A stretch of DNA of 64,000 nucleotides from Corbicula japonica. Its lineage: Eukaryota > Mollusca > Bivalvia > Venerida > Cyrenidae. Location: assembly GCA_038501625.1 (NCBI GenBank), contig JAZAYU010000062.1, positions 3,324,460 through 3,388,459 of the forward strand, written 5' to 3'. The notes under the pieces are model-generated. The model did no database searches. It was not told where the DNA came from and worked only from the letters and a program-made list of their open reading frames with translations. Position numbers and translations under genes: made by a program. Below, one piece after another: positions 35,899 to 47,220 of this stretch; position 1 is the first letter of the stretch; every line of letters starts with the position of its first letter.

Positions 35899-36413
35899 GA
35901 GGTCGCAAACATCGCAAATGGCGAAAACTGGCTAAAATTTCAAAAATGAAATTTGGGGAAAATACTTATTGCCACCTAGATTTAGGTAAAGAAATGTATT
36001 TAGCTATGGATGTAGTTTATGTTTGCAAGCTCAATTTAGTCTAATTCATGTTCTAATTATCAAGCACATACTAAAACAAAAGAAAAACCGTTTGCATGAG
36101 AACTCTGAAATTCATGGACAATATACCAAAGCAACTGATATCTGAAATAAGTATATGCTGGTCTACAATGTTTAGTGCCAATTTGTCTAAATAATGTTAG
36201 GGTTTTCAAGAAATTCAAGGAAAACTTACTTACTGGTTCAAACCGAAAGAAGATTTCTAACATGAGTTAGACTAAATTGAGTTTGCAAACATTAACTACA
36301 TCCATAGCTAAATACATTTCTTTACTAAAATCTAGATGGCAATAAGTATTTTCCCCAAAATTCATTTTTGAAATTTTAACCTGTTCGCCATTTGCAATGA
36401 TGTTTGCGACGCC
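35899..36413. mobile_element. Foldback MITE with TTAA target duplication
   Basis: A 515-bp unit with ~165-bp inverted arms: GAGGTCGCAAACATCGCAAA, TGGCGAAAACTGGCTAAAAT, TGGATGTAGTTTATGTTTGC on the left and the near-exact complement on the right (GCAAACATTAACTACATCCA, TTTGCGACGCC). TTAA flanks both ends (35895-35898 and 36414-36417), the target preference of piggyBac-type transposases. The ~170-bp centre has no coding capacity. Confidence 0.85.
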
Positions 36414-36417
36414 TTAA

Positions 36418-37477
36418 TGCAGATAAAATGTAATAAAAATAATATTTTGACTTGAAGATTCATAACTAATCCCCTTTCGGTTATCAAAACTAAATAGTCA
36501 TATAGAAATGAGTGACATTTTACAAGGTAAACATTCAAATACTAGTACACGGAGCTAAATCTTTAAGGTGATAAAGATGTTATCTGTTTTATCTTTTCAA
36601 AATGTTGGCAGGTGTTGTCCGATTGTATAACATGACTTAGTGTAGATAACTTGTTACTGCGGGTAATAAGGCGATCCCAAGTTTGTTTCGTTTTGTACAA
36701 AATAGTATAATACACAATGAAATAATCTGAGAACAGTAACGGGATGTGCACCTCAGCATTAACAATTTACATCGCATCGTCACGACACGTCTGGGTGTTT
36801 TACTATATATAGAACATTGACGTATGCCCCGCTTTTTAATTCGGATTACCTGCCTTTCGTAATTTTCGTTCCATCATACATTTTATTGTTGTGTATTGTT
36901 TGGTTACTTGATATTTACTGTTGACAGCATAATACAGAAGTGCCATGATTCCTGGCCACTCGCCCACTCTAATATTGTTTTGGTGAATTAACATGTTTTA
37001 CTTACATTCAGAATGCTTAAATTTTAGACGAATTATTGTGAAGAAATCTTTTTGATGAGTATTATTGTGCTATGTAACATTTCATTCATCGTTTACGCAG
37101 CATTTTATTTTACGATATATAATATAACTAACATCGTATGTATGAATGGAAAGGCTTTTTTGCTTTGTTTATCATTGTACATGTAGGTGTTCATATTATG
37201 ACTATAATTCCAAACATTATAAGTTAATGAACGACCGACTTAGTATAGGATAGAACATCACGATCCTAATAAACTATAAATTATTTTTATTAGCCTAGGC
37301 ATTTTCATAAGAAAAGATTATAAGGTTTTGGAAGTTAAGTTGTAGAATGCACAATCGATAAAGGATTCTCGTATTGACAATTCTCATAAGTCAGTGTCAG
37401 ATAAAACGGATCATGTCACATCGATAAAGGAAGTATTTCGCGTTTAGAATTTTCCCGTAAGTCAGTGTGAGGTAAGA
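36418..37477. other. Upstream region of the DED gene
   Basis: No exon or repeat identified. A ~60-bp imperfect direct repeat lies just before the start codon (TCGATAAAGGATTCTCG near 37355, TCGATAAAGGAAGTATTTCG near 37420, each followed by AAGTCAGTGT). The core promoter was not identified. Confidence 0.35.
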
Positions 37478-40400
37478 ATGGATGAAGTCAGTATGGATGC
37501 CGAAGCAGTGGAGCCAAGACCGTCCGTGCCTGACGAAGAAGTGATGGGTTCTGTACATTCCTCATCAGTCGAAGAGCAGACAACATGCAAGCGACCATTT
37601 AACTTAGAGGTTGAATCAATGGACGAGGAAACTACAAACGTTCGATCAAGCCCAGACGCAATACAAAGACAGAATACGTCATCTTACCAACCGATCCAGA
37701 CTCAGTTTAACGTAACGAATGAATCATGTGCGGTTCCTTCAGAGCCAGCAATAGCATCAAGACCGCTACAGCGAGATGAAGCTGTTGAACCAAAGCCGGT
37801 TCCTTTGGACGTGGCAGTGACGCCTTGGTCAGTTATGCCAGATGAGAACATGAAAATTTTATCGGTTCAGTCAAATAAAGAACTAGACATTCCTCGAGAT
37901 CCTCCTTTAGAGTGGCGTTTGAATGATCTCCTTCTTTACATCGCAGAAAAAATAGACGAGAACGAACTGACTAAAATAAAAACGCTTTTCCGAGGTAAGC
38001 AATATGTTTCTTATAGAAATGGTCTACCGATTTAACCCATACAATAAATTATATTTTATTGGTTTTGAAAACGACAGGTGTCCGTATCATTGTTGAAAAA
38101 TAAAATTCTAATAAAGAAAAAAAAAAATTGTGTTTTTTGATATATATATATAAATAAAGGTTCCCGTGAAGATGGGTCACATACACTGAAAGTGACCTCA
38201 AAGAACTGAAAAATTTTGTCATTTATACAAACAAAATAATATAACAATAAATGAGTCTTACATTATGCTAAAATGTCGCGAAAACCGATTGGAATTTCCT
38301 AAAACCGATTTTTTGCTAGAGCTTTTCATATCGGCTCAAACATTGACAAACGATTTAGTCGACATCGATGAGATGATCGCAAAAAACCATTTCGTTTACG
38401 GCATTACCTAGTTTGTTCGCTTCTATGAAATATTCACACGGCCCATATATAATTTACATATTTTTCAATCATTATCTACCATTAACTTGTACCTTTTCCC
38501 GATCATACGCTAAAATCTTTTTTTGTTTTTGGATGTGTCGTCTCAAATATTTACTTTGACAGCCATGGTGCTTCAGAATGGTTTCGGTCAGTTTTACGGA
38601 ATTCGCCGATATCAAATTTTGCAACGATTTCTTTGATTGGCTGGTAGTCTAAAACGCCAGCCAATCGGAAAACAAATTGCTTAATATGACATCGTCGAAT
38701 TCCGTAAACTGACCGGAACCATTCGGGAGCATCATGGCTGTCAAAGTAAATATTTTAGACGACGCATCCAAAAACAAAAAAGATGAAGAACGGTAAATTG
38801 TAAAGTTTTCTGTTAATATTATTTTTTATGTTCGATAAATCGCAGGTGAGCAAGGTATCGGCAAACGCACTTTGGAGAAATGTGACACATGTTTGAAGTT
38901 GTTTGAGGTTATGCGGAACCATACATATATATTGAGAGGCAATATAACATACCTAAATAGAATTCTCTACACTCTGAACCGACCAGATCTTATAGAAAGG
39001 GCTGTGCAGTACTGTCGAGAGGCAGGAAACGTCGTATACTATTATTCGCAAACAGAGGAATCTGGTATCGTTTCTTACTATCATTAATTGTTTAACGAGT
39101 TTTGTATATTTCAGACTCCATTCATTAATTAAGGGTCATATTCTACGTCATCGAGCGCGTGCAAAATGACTTTCTTTAGTAAAAAATGTAACTGATAATA
39201 TACAAAGTGTCAAAGCAATGTAACTATTTAGGAATTTAAGATTGAAGTTGGTCGAAATGTGTCAGCTCACCTTTTCAAATTATTCACACAGCCTAGAAGC
39301 GGTTTAATTCTATTAAATACTAGTATATAAGATATAAATGAAAGGACATATTACTCGCGCCAAATTCACATATGGAAATCCGCAACATGAATAGCATCCC
39401 TCAAACAAGAAAATGAAGCAGAAAAAATCACATATTATGAAATGCCAATATCACATATTATTTTATATAACATAAACAAAACGTTCTCGCATATCTTACA
39501 AAAAGGAAAAACGCTTAGTTTTTTTATAAGATTTCTTATTTGGATAAATATTCAGATGATACTGAAAACGCAAACTATATCGATATGATATTTGTGAAAG
39601 AATTAACATATAAAAAAGTGAAATATGCAAATTGCCACATTCAGAAGACACAGCCTCCCCACTCAGCAAAGAAGAGAAATCGAGAACATGGTTAATAAAA
39701 CGATCAGCTTCAAAACAGACCTCACAAACAATCAACAAATAACGAGATCCCAATGGGTTACCGCCTTGGAACGGTCAGTAGCAAAACAAATTGCCACTGG
39801 GGTTTTAAACCAGGTTCAAGGGTCCACCAACCTCACACATGCTCACCGGTTCTCATATCAACACACGAGTGCAAGTTGTCTTAGTGAAATTCCAACCCAC
39901 CGATCAGCTTTACAAGTTGCATGCAAAAAAAAACACACAATCATAAAAACATAAGAAGCTTACCGCATTGCCCAACGCCAGTGGGTGGGTACTCAAAGAT
40001 CTTAACAAGTTCAGAGCAACTGGAGTGAAAACAGCAAGAACACGATGGCAGGGATAAAACAAAACAAAATCGATATTCTAGGTTCTTTTACAAGATTTCC
40101 CCATAATTCGTCAAAAATCTAAAATCCCGACCAACGTCGTGCAACCAAAGAGGTAAGAGGTAAGCATAATGAGCAAATGTAGATTGGCTTATCACCAAGC
40201 CCGCAGAGCGCTGTAGAATATTGCAAAAGGTCATTTAATCATGATCTTTTTATATCTTGTTTGCTTTACGCGCGGTCATGAGGAGTCAACTAAGTATCCA
40301 CGTGTAATTTTATAAGTCTTATCTATGAAACTCAATAACATATTTTGCCACAACAAGGCCAAAGAATTTTATTTACGATCTTTTAATCTATTATTTCAAT

Positions 40401-40520
40401 TTAGAAGTTATTAAAAAATATCATATATCCTATGAATTTAAAGCATTCTGATTGGTCGAGAGCTCCGTACTCGCGAGTCCGAAAAAAGTGATAAATACCC
40501 CGGGAATTAACTACCTTTGC

Positions 40521-40558
<38 letters not shown>

Positions 40559-43500
40559 GAATGCTTTAAATTCATAGGGTATATGATATAACAAGTAAAT
40601 ACTAATGTTGAGGTCGATATGTAGTTTTGCGGACCTGGGTAGTGTGATATCGACCTCGGACTTCGTCCTCGGTCGATATCACACTACCCAGGTCCGCAAA
40701 ACTACATATCGACCTCAACATTAGTATTTATTTGTATAGTAATAAACTAGTTCTGAAAATTTGCAAATAAGATAAATTTTGAAAAATACCTTTGAAGCAG
40801 ACAATATTGGCCGATGTTGTTGTGTAAAAAAAATCAACAGGATCAGCAGGCTCCTAGTTATAAAACTGAAAATGGAAATAAAGTCTCAGATCTCAAAATT
40901 GGTTATTTCTGAGAAAATTCGGTATGTTCTGTGCCGACAACAAAAAGAGTTGGTCTTATTCGGCGAACCAGGTCTAATTCGGACTTTTTCCAAACTCGCA
41001 TCATAAGATGTTCCTAAGAATGATGATTTGGATTGAGAATAAAATCGAAATTTTTCAGAAACTGGAGACACATCCGTCACATTTCATATCGTAACCGACG
41101 TCAGAAATAGCGAAGCGATTGAGCGACTAAGGAACAATGTTGCAAAAATAGTGTGTGCACCTTTGGAACAGGTTCGAATTGCTGCGGTGGAGCCAGGCTC
41201 GAGTCTCCTCGTAACATTGAAAATGCCAGAAATGTATGCAAGTATTTTACAACGTCTGCTTAAGACGAAAGCGGATTTATGGGAACTACGTGACATGCAA
41301 GTAGACACAATCGTTATAGCAGACAAACCATATGATTTGACAGGTCGGGTTTTTTTTTGTTCTTTTATTAATATGATACATGTAATATGTTTTTATGTTT
41401 GTATTATAGCTGTCAAAAACACTATAAAATATGACACATATACGAAATACTTTTTATAATTCTTGGATTGAATTTGACTTGTAGAGACCCCAATCATAGA
41501 AATGTTAGTATATGGTGACATAGTAAGAATATACTTATTGCAATAACGAGTCTTCCTAGGAAAAATATTAAAACTATTCTTATCCGAAATACACGTTTAA
41601 AGGGAAGTTATATTTGACAATCTACACTTTTCCAGTTCAGTTCAGTGCTAGTTGTTACTTACACCACAAGCTCGAGTCCAGTGTTCCTTAACACAATTTT
41701 CGAGAAATTCAATGACTTGTTCCACTTTTATGCCGAAAGAATTTATTTTGTGTATTCGAAAAAAATATGTATATGGTACTGCAATAAACATAGGAAGCGA
41801 TTAGTTCTATACGATAGCAACTCGGTATAAAACCAGCATTAAAAAAGTGAAATTAGCACATAGCCATATCCAGAAAGCATAGCCTCTCCCATAAGCAAAA
41901 TAAGCAGGGAGGAAAACAGAACGTGATAATGTTATAATGTTATAATTAAACTAGACACAACAAGCAATAAACAAAAATAAGAACCGCTTGTGATATCATC
42001 ATGGAACGGTCAGTGCCGAAGTATGGGTTTTAAACCAGGTTCTATGATGCTCTTGTCTTACGGACATACAAGTAAATGTTTAATTGGGAAATTAGAAGAT
42101 TACAATACTTATTTGCTATGTTAATAGTACACCGAAACCCCTTTAAACCGGAACCCCTTTAATCCGGAAACCCCTTTAAACCGGACAAATCGTCTGGTCC
42201 CAAACTTCTAACTATATAAATCATCCCTTTAATCGGGAAACCCCTTTTTTCAGGAAACCGGACAAGAATTATGGCCCAAATTGGATTTGTCCATTATAAA
42301 ACACCCCTTTAAACCGGACAAGATTAAAGTCTAAATAAAATTTTTCAAGTTAGCATGGAAATGAACGGTCCATTTAAGAATGAAAAATTTGAATTTCATT
42401 TAAATATACTTGTACACTGTAAATAAAGTTCATCAATATTGTCATAGAAAGTTGTTTTGTTCAGACCTGTATGAATTTGTGTATGGCTAGGGCATGTCAT
42501 AATTGGTCATTATTGCTATGACAACAAACTGAGGTTTATTGAATGTCACAACTTTTTGTTTAAATTAGGACATGTGTGATATTTTGCATCGGGCTAGTGT
42601 ATTTGTTTCAAGGAGTTCTCCTTTAACACTCAATTAATATGAATCAGTTATGTAAAAATAACATGAATTGGTTTGTTTTTATTTTTAATTTTTAAATATC
42701 TTGGGGAGAAAGTGTACTGATCATTTTCTTGTAATGAAATAATGCATTTAACTTTTGTTGGTTAAAAGCTGAAGAGACTATTATTTATTATAACTGATCA
42801 ATGCAATTCTGTATAAAATATAGATCCAAATGTCCACATTTGGAAAAAAAGGTTGGAATCTTGTCCAGTTGTCAAAACCCCTTTAGTCCGGAAACCCCTT
42901 TAAATCGGAAATTTGGTTCAGTCCCGACCTCGTCCGGTTTAAAGGGGTTTCAGTGTACTTCTAAAATTGCTTTTGTTGAAATATCTCGGCTAGTTTATAC
43001 ATGGGTGGTTTCCATATAGTATTACCAGTTAAATTAGATTCGGATATTGTTTAATCACCCCAGGGATATACTTCCTGCTTTTTAAATTTTGCCTTTGGCA
43101 TTGTCTGTGATATGCAGGATTAGTATTCTCAGCTACCCTGTCAAAATTCTATTCTGTTTAGTTCCGCCCATTGGTTTCTCGTTTTATGCATCACGGGCCA
43201 TACGCTGCTGAACATGGAATTGTATCATTCCGACAATACTGCATTGAAGGTTCCATGTTCACCGCCATGTTCAAACCATCTTTTAGGATGGATCAAAATT
43301 GTACTGTTTATTAGTGTAAATATTGAGTTGCGCTCAACTCGGGGCTAGGCGGCGTGAGAAGTAATATGCATTTCCATTACTGCCCATGAACAGGCTCAAT
43401 CAAACCGAGCCTGCAATATTTTCATATTTGTCGTGTTCGATGGTTTTTACAGTTCATTTTTCATCTAATTAAATAGAAATGATTTTAATTAAGCACAGTC

Positions 43501-44005
43501 TTGTTTCTATTTTATTTGTTAAGGTCGAGATCAAGCTGAAATCGATGAAACTGAGCAGCAGCGCAAGTTACAGAATATTTACGATCAGTTTGCAGCAACG
43601 CGCCACATGCTGGAAGCTACAGAAGCACAAAATCTTGATATGAAAGAAAAACTTCAAGAAATGCAGAAAAAGCTTGAACGATTGACAGCACAGAATCAAG
43701 AACTGCGGCTTACACTTTCGTCTCTTAAGGAAATACATTTTACTGGTCCAGATTTTGATGCGTCCTTTTCTGATTTACTTAATGGAATCAAAAAGGCAAA
43801 GAAGCAAGGAGTTGGAAATGGGCTTTTATCTCGGATTCTTAATGCTAACAGTCGGTTGGTTTCGGCTCATCTGAGAAATAAGAACGAACATGATCTAGAA
43901 AATGAAAATAAATTATGTAAATCCAAGCAAATGAAGGAAGAACAATTGCGCCAATTGCTGATTACGGAAGAAGCAACTCCTGAACATTATTTTTTTCCTT
44001 ACTAA
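37478..44005 (+). CDS. DED / TRADD-N-like / coiled-coil adaptor protein, copy 1
   Basis: Four exons: 37478-37994, 38846-39064, 41059-41343 and 43524-44005 (stop 44003). All introns are phase 1; the coding length of 1503 nt gives 500 residues. Residues 1-140 are acidic and Pro-rich with a repeated motif (AVEPRP, AVEPKP). Residues about 141-235 are a death effector domain split by intron 1: LNDLLLYIAEKIDENELTKI, KTLFRG, LEKCDTCLKLFEVMRNH, YLNRILYTLNRPDLIERAV. Residues about 246-340 (exon 3) read as beta-alpha-beta-beta-alpha-beta: VTFHIVTD, SEAIERLRNNVAKIV, QVRIAAVEPG, SLLVTLKM, MYASILQRLLKTKADLWEL, DTIVIAD. That is a ferredoxin-like pattern compatible with TRADD-N. Exon 4 is a long coiled coil (LQEMQKKLERLTAQNQELRL). 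DEDs act in caspase and immune adaptor assembly by homotypic contact; no enzyme domain is present, so an adaptor is inferred. The last codons come from a duplication breakpoint. Confidence 0.8.
38517..38786. repeat. Foldback repeat in DED intron 1, ~120-bp arms
   Basis: TTTTTTTGTTTTTGGATG, CTCAAATATTTACTTTGACA, GCCATGGTGCTTCAGAATGG, CAGTTTTACGGAATTCG pair with the complementary series ending CATCCAAAAACAAAAAAGA. The centre holds GATTGGCTGGTAGTC and GCCAGCCAATC. It ends only ~60 bp before exon 2. Confidence 0.8.
39605..40215 (+). repeat. Dispersed repeat R1, long copy in DED intron 2
   Basis: AAGTGAAATATGCAAATTGC, CAGAAGACACAGCCTCCCCA, ACCGCCTTGGAACGGTCAGT, AAATTGCCACTGGGGTTTTA, CGCAGAGCGCTGTAGAATAT. 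It corresponds to the R1 copy at 49205 in duplicate 2, so it predates the duplication. Confidence 0.8.
40418..40589. repeat. Foldback repeat with ATC microsatellite in the loop
   Basis: ATATCATATATCCTATGAAT, TTAAAGCATTCTG at 40418-40450 pairs with CAGAATGCTTTAAATTCATA, GGGTATATGATAT at 40557-40589. The loop contains about 13 CAT/ATC triplets (40521-40558). It is absent from duplicate 2, so it was inserted after the duplication or lost there. Confidence 0.8.
40596..40730. repeat. Near-perfect 135-bp hairpin
   Basis: TAAATACTAATGTTGAGGTC, GATATGTAGTTTTGCGGACC, TGGGTAGTGTGATATCGACC with its complement. The loop is only a few bases around ACTTCGTCC. It is adjacent to the preceding hairpin and also absent from duplicate 2. 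Confidence 0.9.
41845..42060 (+). repeat. Dispersed repeat R1, short copy in DED intron 3
   Basis: GCCATATCCAGAAAGCATAG, TCATGGAACGGTCAGTG, GGGTTTTAAACCAGGTTCTA. The matching copy in duplicate 2 is at 51270-51500. Confidence 0.7.
42130..42955. mobile_element. TIR transposon with TA target duplication (Tc1/mariner/pogo-like MITE)
   Basis: Ends CACCGAAACCCCTTTAAACC and its complement GGTTTAAAGGGGTTTCAGTG, flanked by TA (42128-42129, 42956-42957). Further CCCCTTTAAACCGGA and CCCCTTTAATCGGGA motifs repeat inside both ends. It is about 826 bp, AT-rich, with no transposase. Duplicate 2 lacks it at the corresponding place. Confidence 0.85.
43350..43445 (-). repeat. Dispersed repeat R5, minus-strand copy
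   Basis: Reverse complement of the R5 blocks at 7437-7545: AATATGCATTTCCATTACTG, CAGGCTCAATCAAACCGAGC, TCATATTTGTCGTGTTCG. It lies just before exon 4 of the DED gene and is absent from duplicate 2. Confidence 0.65.
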
Positions 44006-44719
44006 CTACGTCTGTTGTTTCAATGTTTCTGTTGTATCCTGGGACGAGGTAAATTGAATGATTTTGTTAGTGCTCGACAGAAACATTACACACGCCTATC
44101 ACATATTAGTAATATAGATAACACAATATTAGTAATATACGATTATTAGTATATACGTTCGTAGATAACAATGATACAATGTAAAGCGATCTGATAAGTA
44201 ATAAAGCTATTAATAGCCTATTGTACGCCTTTTTGGGACGCACTCAGCAATCCGCCAACACGACTTGTTCTTTTGCAATAAGGTACATTGCAAGTTCGTA
44301 GATTTCTGATGAGTTGCATATTGACCAGACTTTTTCACAGCAAGTATCTTTCAATGATGACAATATGTTCTGCAAATTCTCATTTCAATTTTGTTTAGCA
44401 ATTTAGATGTATGATTAATGACCTTTGTCTCTGGTTGTTCAAGATGCAAGAAAGTCTTGCTCTTTGGTCAGCCTTAATTTATGACTAACGTTCAACAACA
44501 CATCGGAATTAATGCTTATTAACCGTGCCTTTCTAATACGTAAACGCACGTCTGAGATAACCAAAAAATCAAAAAGCTTTTATGCAAGTGTTTCATGCAC
44601 ATTAAATTTAAACTTATTTATTTTACATCGATTGTGAAAAATGTTCTTACAACATATATTAATCACGCTCGATGACTGCTTAATGGGTTAGCAACCAGTA
44701 ATCGCGCCAAATGTTGTTA

Positions 44720-44835
44720 GAGGAAACTGCAGACGAATCTCATCCCTGTCGGAATACAAACCCGCAGTCTCCGTGTCTTGAGTCCGACGCTCTACCCATA
44801 GACCACTGTTCCTCCACAAACATCTACACCACACA
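44720..44835 (-). mobile_element. tRNA-derived SINE-like sequence
   Basis: Minus strand: A-box-like GGTCTATGGGTAGAGCGTC (44786-44804) and B-box-like GGGTTTGTATTCC (44751-44763), with GGACTCAAGACACGGAGAC between. No closing acceptor stem was seen. It lies between the two segmental copies; 44006-44719 upstream has nothing recognisable. Confidence 0.5.
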
Positions 44836-44999
44836 ATGTTTTTCACGCACATGGTGTGGTGCAGATGGACATGGAAGACTGGCAAGGCGACGAACTCCGA
44901 CCTAACTTTAAAATGATTCTGTTGCTTTTTATCGACGTTCTCAAAGCTTAACTCGATAAATTCAGTTTGGTTAGGAGGTGGAAGACGTTTCTTTAAGAC

Positions 45000-45212
45000 A
45001 AATTCAGTTTGGTTGGGAGGTGCAAGACGTTCCTTCAAGACAGAAACAAGTGCAAAGTAACTGTGTGGCCTAGTTTTCATGCCCCTAGTAACCATAACAA
45101 CCTGAGCTTGGCCTCGCAGGGATAGTACAAAGTGCAGATCTTTGACCTTATTTCTTCTTTTGTTAATAATAGCATATTTGTCAAAATAAGCTTTGTAATC
45201 TAACCATGGCAA
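45000..45212 (-). mobile_element. LTR-retrotransposon gag-like fragment
   Basis: Minus-strand residues WLDYKAYFDKYAIINKRRNK, DLHFVLSLRGQAQVVM and YFALVSVLKERLAPPNQTEF follow the conserved pattern of Ty3/Gypsy capsid regions (WxDYxxHFE, LRGxAQ, L..RF.P..Q). A short direct repeat (AATTCAGTTTGGTTGGGAGG-type, twice near 44955-45025) follows. No protease, polymerase or LTR is nearby; a relic. Confidence 0.6.
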
Positions 45213-45354
45213 ACCACACTAAGTTGCTTGTTTAGATTTTGATCAATGTGTCGATATTTGCCTTGAGTGGTAAATGTACAAAACAAAACATATTAAGCAT
45301 TTGAACACAATGACACGTTGTTCGAAAAAAAATGTGTATTTCACTTCAATTTTT

Positions 45355-46060
45355 TTCAGTTTTCACTTTATAAAATTAGGAACCTTGTGAATACATTTCC
45401 ATAAAATAGAATCAAATGCCTGATTAAAATCAATCGATAATAATAGCCCTTCTTTATTTTGGAGTTTAGATTCAAACTCATATATAAGACGTAAGTTCTC
45501 GCAAATAAATCTACCGACAATGAAACCTTTTTGATCATTATGAATAATTTCATTTTTTAGTCGATTTGCTATAACAGATGAAAGGAGTTTATATACTACG
45601 TTTAAGAGTGAGATTGGTCTCCAATTTTTTTTTTACAGTCCATCCTTACCTCGTATAGGTAGACATGTTATTACCGCTTGCACCTGTGTGATTGACACAT
45701 TACCGTGTCTGCATGCATTGTTTAACGATCCTAACACAAATTTTGCTAAATCTTTCCAAGAATACTTTTTAAAAATTCGGTTGTATAGCCATCTAGCCCC
45801 AGGCATTTGTAATTTTTCATATTTGATTGCGCAAAATTTAGTTCATCTATAGATATTTCACCTTCTAGCCTATTGATTTGACACTCTTTTAATGTTTTAG
45901 GGCTTACACCAATAATATTTTCTTAAGGAATATCATCAAAAATATTGGTTTTTGTGAACAGATGTTTGTAATATAGTTTTTGATATTTTAAAATTTCTTT
46001 TTTGTTGTTCATTATTATCTTAATCAACTAATTTGCTAATTGATTTATTTTAATAATTTC
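45355..46060 (-). pseudogene. LINE reverse transcriptase relic (L1-like)
   Basis: Reading the minus strand across small frame breaks gives CLGLDGYTTEFLK (near 45800), NWRPISLLNVVYKLLSSVIA (near 45620), NDQKGFIVGRFICENLRLIY (near 45510) and GLLLSIDFNQAFDS (near 45430), in the order of reverse transcriptase motifs 0-3. The catalytic YxDD region is missing, and an in-run poly-A/T tract breaks the frame. Confidence 0.75.
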
Positions 46061-46750
46061 TTTTAAATGGCCTTTTACAACGATAAATTGCAAATGTATA
46101 AAAAGTATATAAAGATTAGTAATATGTTAAGAAAAGTACAGAACTATGATGCCGATGTGATGCAAAATTTCTTCCAACTTATGCCTTGTGCTTTTAAATA
46201 TTTCTTATGTTTCAGTCCTCGTATAGGAGTACTCTTGTTTGTATTATCTAATTTGAATTATTTATTATTTCTATTATCTATAATCTTACTTTGAATATTT
46301 GTTTGTAAGATATTGATATTGTTTTTCTGTAATGATTTAATGTTGCAATAAATGGGGTAACCCTGCAAAGGGGCCTGAAACGAAAAATATTTTTGTATGG
46401 CACGTGTCCGTGTTGAGGAACACTTGAAACAAATGGAACTCGGTACGCGTATTTGCCAGCGAACTGACTGTATACCACGTCGAGTGATCTATCTGGTATG
46501 TAGGATGAATGTATGCAGTGACAATGGTTACCTCATCCGCACGTGAATGTTCGGGCTTTCGTTTTTGATTTATTAGGAATTGGCGGTTGCTTTTTGCTCT
46601 GTTATTCGATATATGTACTCGTTCATTTGCGGAATAATAATAGCGCAATATCACCGCTCGGAATTCATAAATATATATCGTAGCAAATAGTAAATAATCT
46701 AGTTCAAATGTTACTTAAATGTTAAATATTAAGAACGGTTAATTGTAATT
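46061..46750. other. No supported gene
   Basis: A minus-strand 105-codon frame (46337-46654) and a plus-strand 75-codon frame (46067-46294) are not recognisable. The first part may be further LINE debris. Confidence 0.35.
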
Positions 46751-46756
46751 TGCTCT

Positions 46757-46940
46757 GTGTTACACAATTTTGAAGTTGTTTAAGGTTTATGCGGAACCAT
46801 ACATATATATTGAGAGGCAATATAACATACCTAAATAGAATTCTCTACATTCTGAACCGACCAGATCTTATAGAAAGGGTTGTGCAGTACTGTCGAGAGG
46901 AAGGAAACGTCGTATAATACTATTTTTTATGTATATCAAA
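46757..46940 (+). pseudogene. Second copy of DED exon 2, broken
   Basis: Closely matches 38875-39050 of copy 1 (AATTTTGAAGTTGTTTAAGG, CATACATATATATTGAGAGG, CTGAACCGACCAGATCTTAT) but lacks the exon start and acceptor. An extra T after GGTT shifts the frame in the LFEVM region, and stops appear early and after GTCGTATAATAC. It cannot supply a DED half. Confidence 0.85.
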
Positions 46941-47220
46941 ATCCAATTTATTAATAAAGGGTCATATTCTACGTCATCTAGCGCGCGCAAAATGACCTTT
47001 TTAGTCAAAAATTGAACCGATAACATACAAAGTGTTAAAGCAATGTACCTATTTAGGAATTTAAGATTGGAGTTGGCCGAAATGTGTAAGTTCATCTTTC
47101 AAACTATTCACACAGCCTAGAAGCGGTTTAAATCTATTAAGTACTAGTTTATAACATGTAAGTGTAAGGACATATGACTCGCGCCAAACTTAAATATGGA
47201 AATCCGCAACATGAATAACA

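Larger units (their letters stand above)
38879..43988 (+). repeat. Segmental tandem duplication, copy 1
   Basis: Collinear with 46757-51997. Shared landmarks, exonic and intronic: the DED exon (38886 versus 46770), GAAATCCGCAACATGAATA (39376 versus 47200), an R1 copy (39605 versus 49205), exon 3 (41059 versus 50501), a second R1 copy (41845 versus 51270) and exon 4 (43524 versus 51587). Exon sequence is nearly identical; introns differ by indels and private transposon insertions. Similarity stops after CCTGAACA at 43988. Confidence 0.85.

Noticed and set aside
44688..45212. 174-codon minus-strand frame as one gene
   Set aside because: Only the N-terminal third resembles gag; the rest runs through a tRNA-like SINE, so it is a chance fusion of repeat debris.
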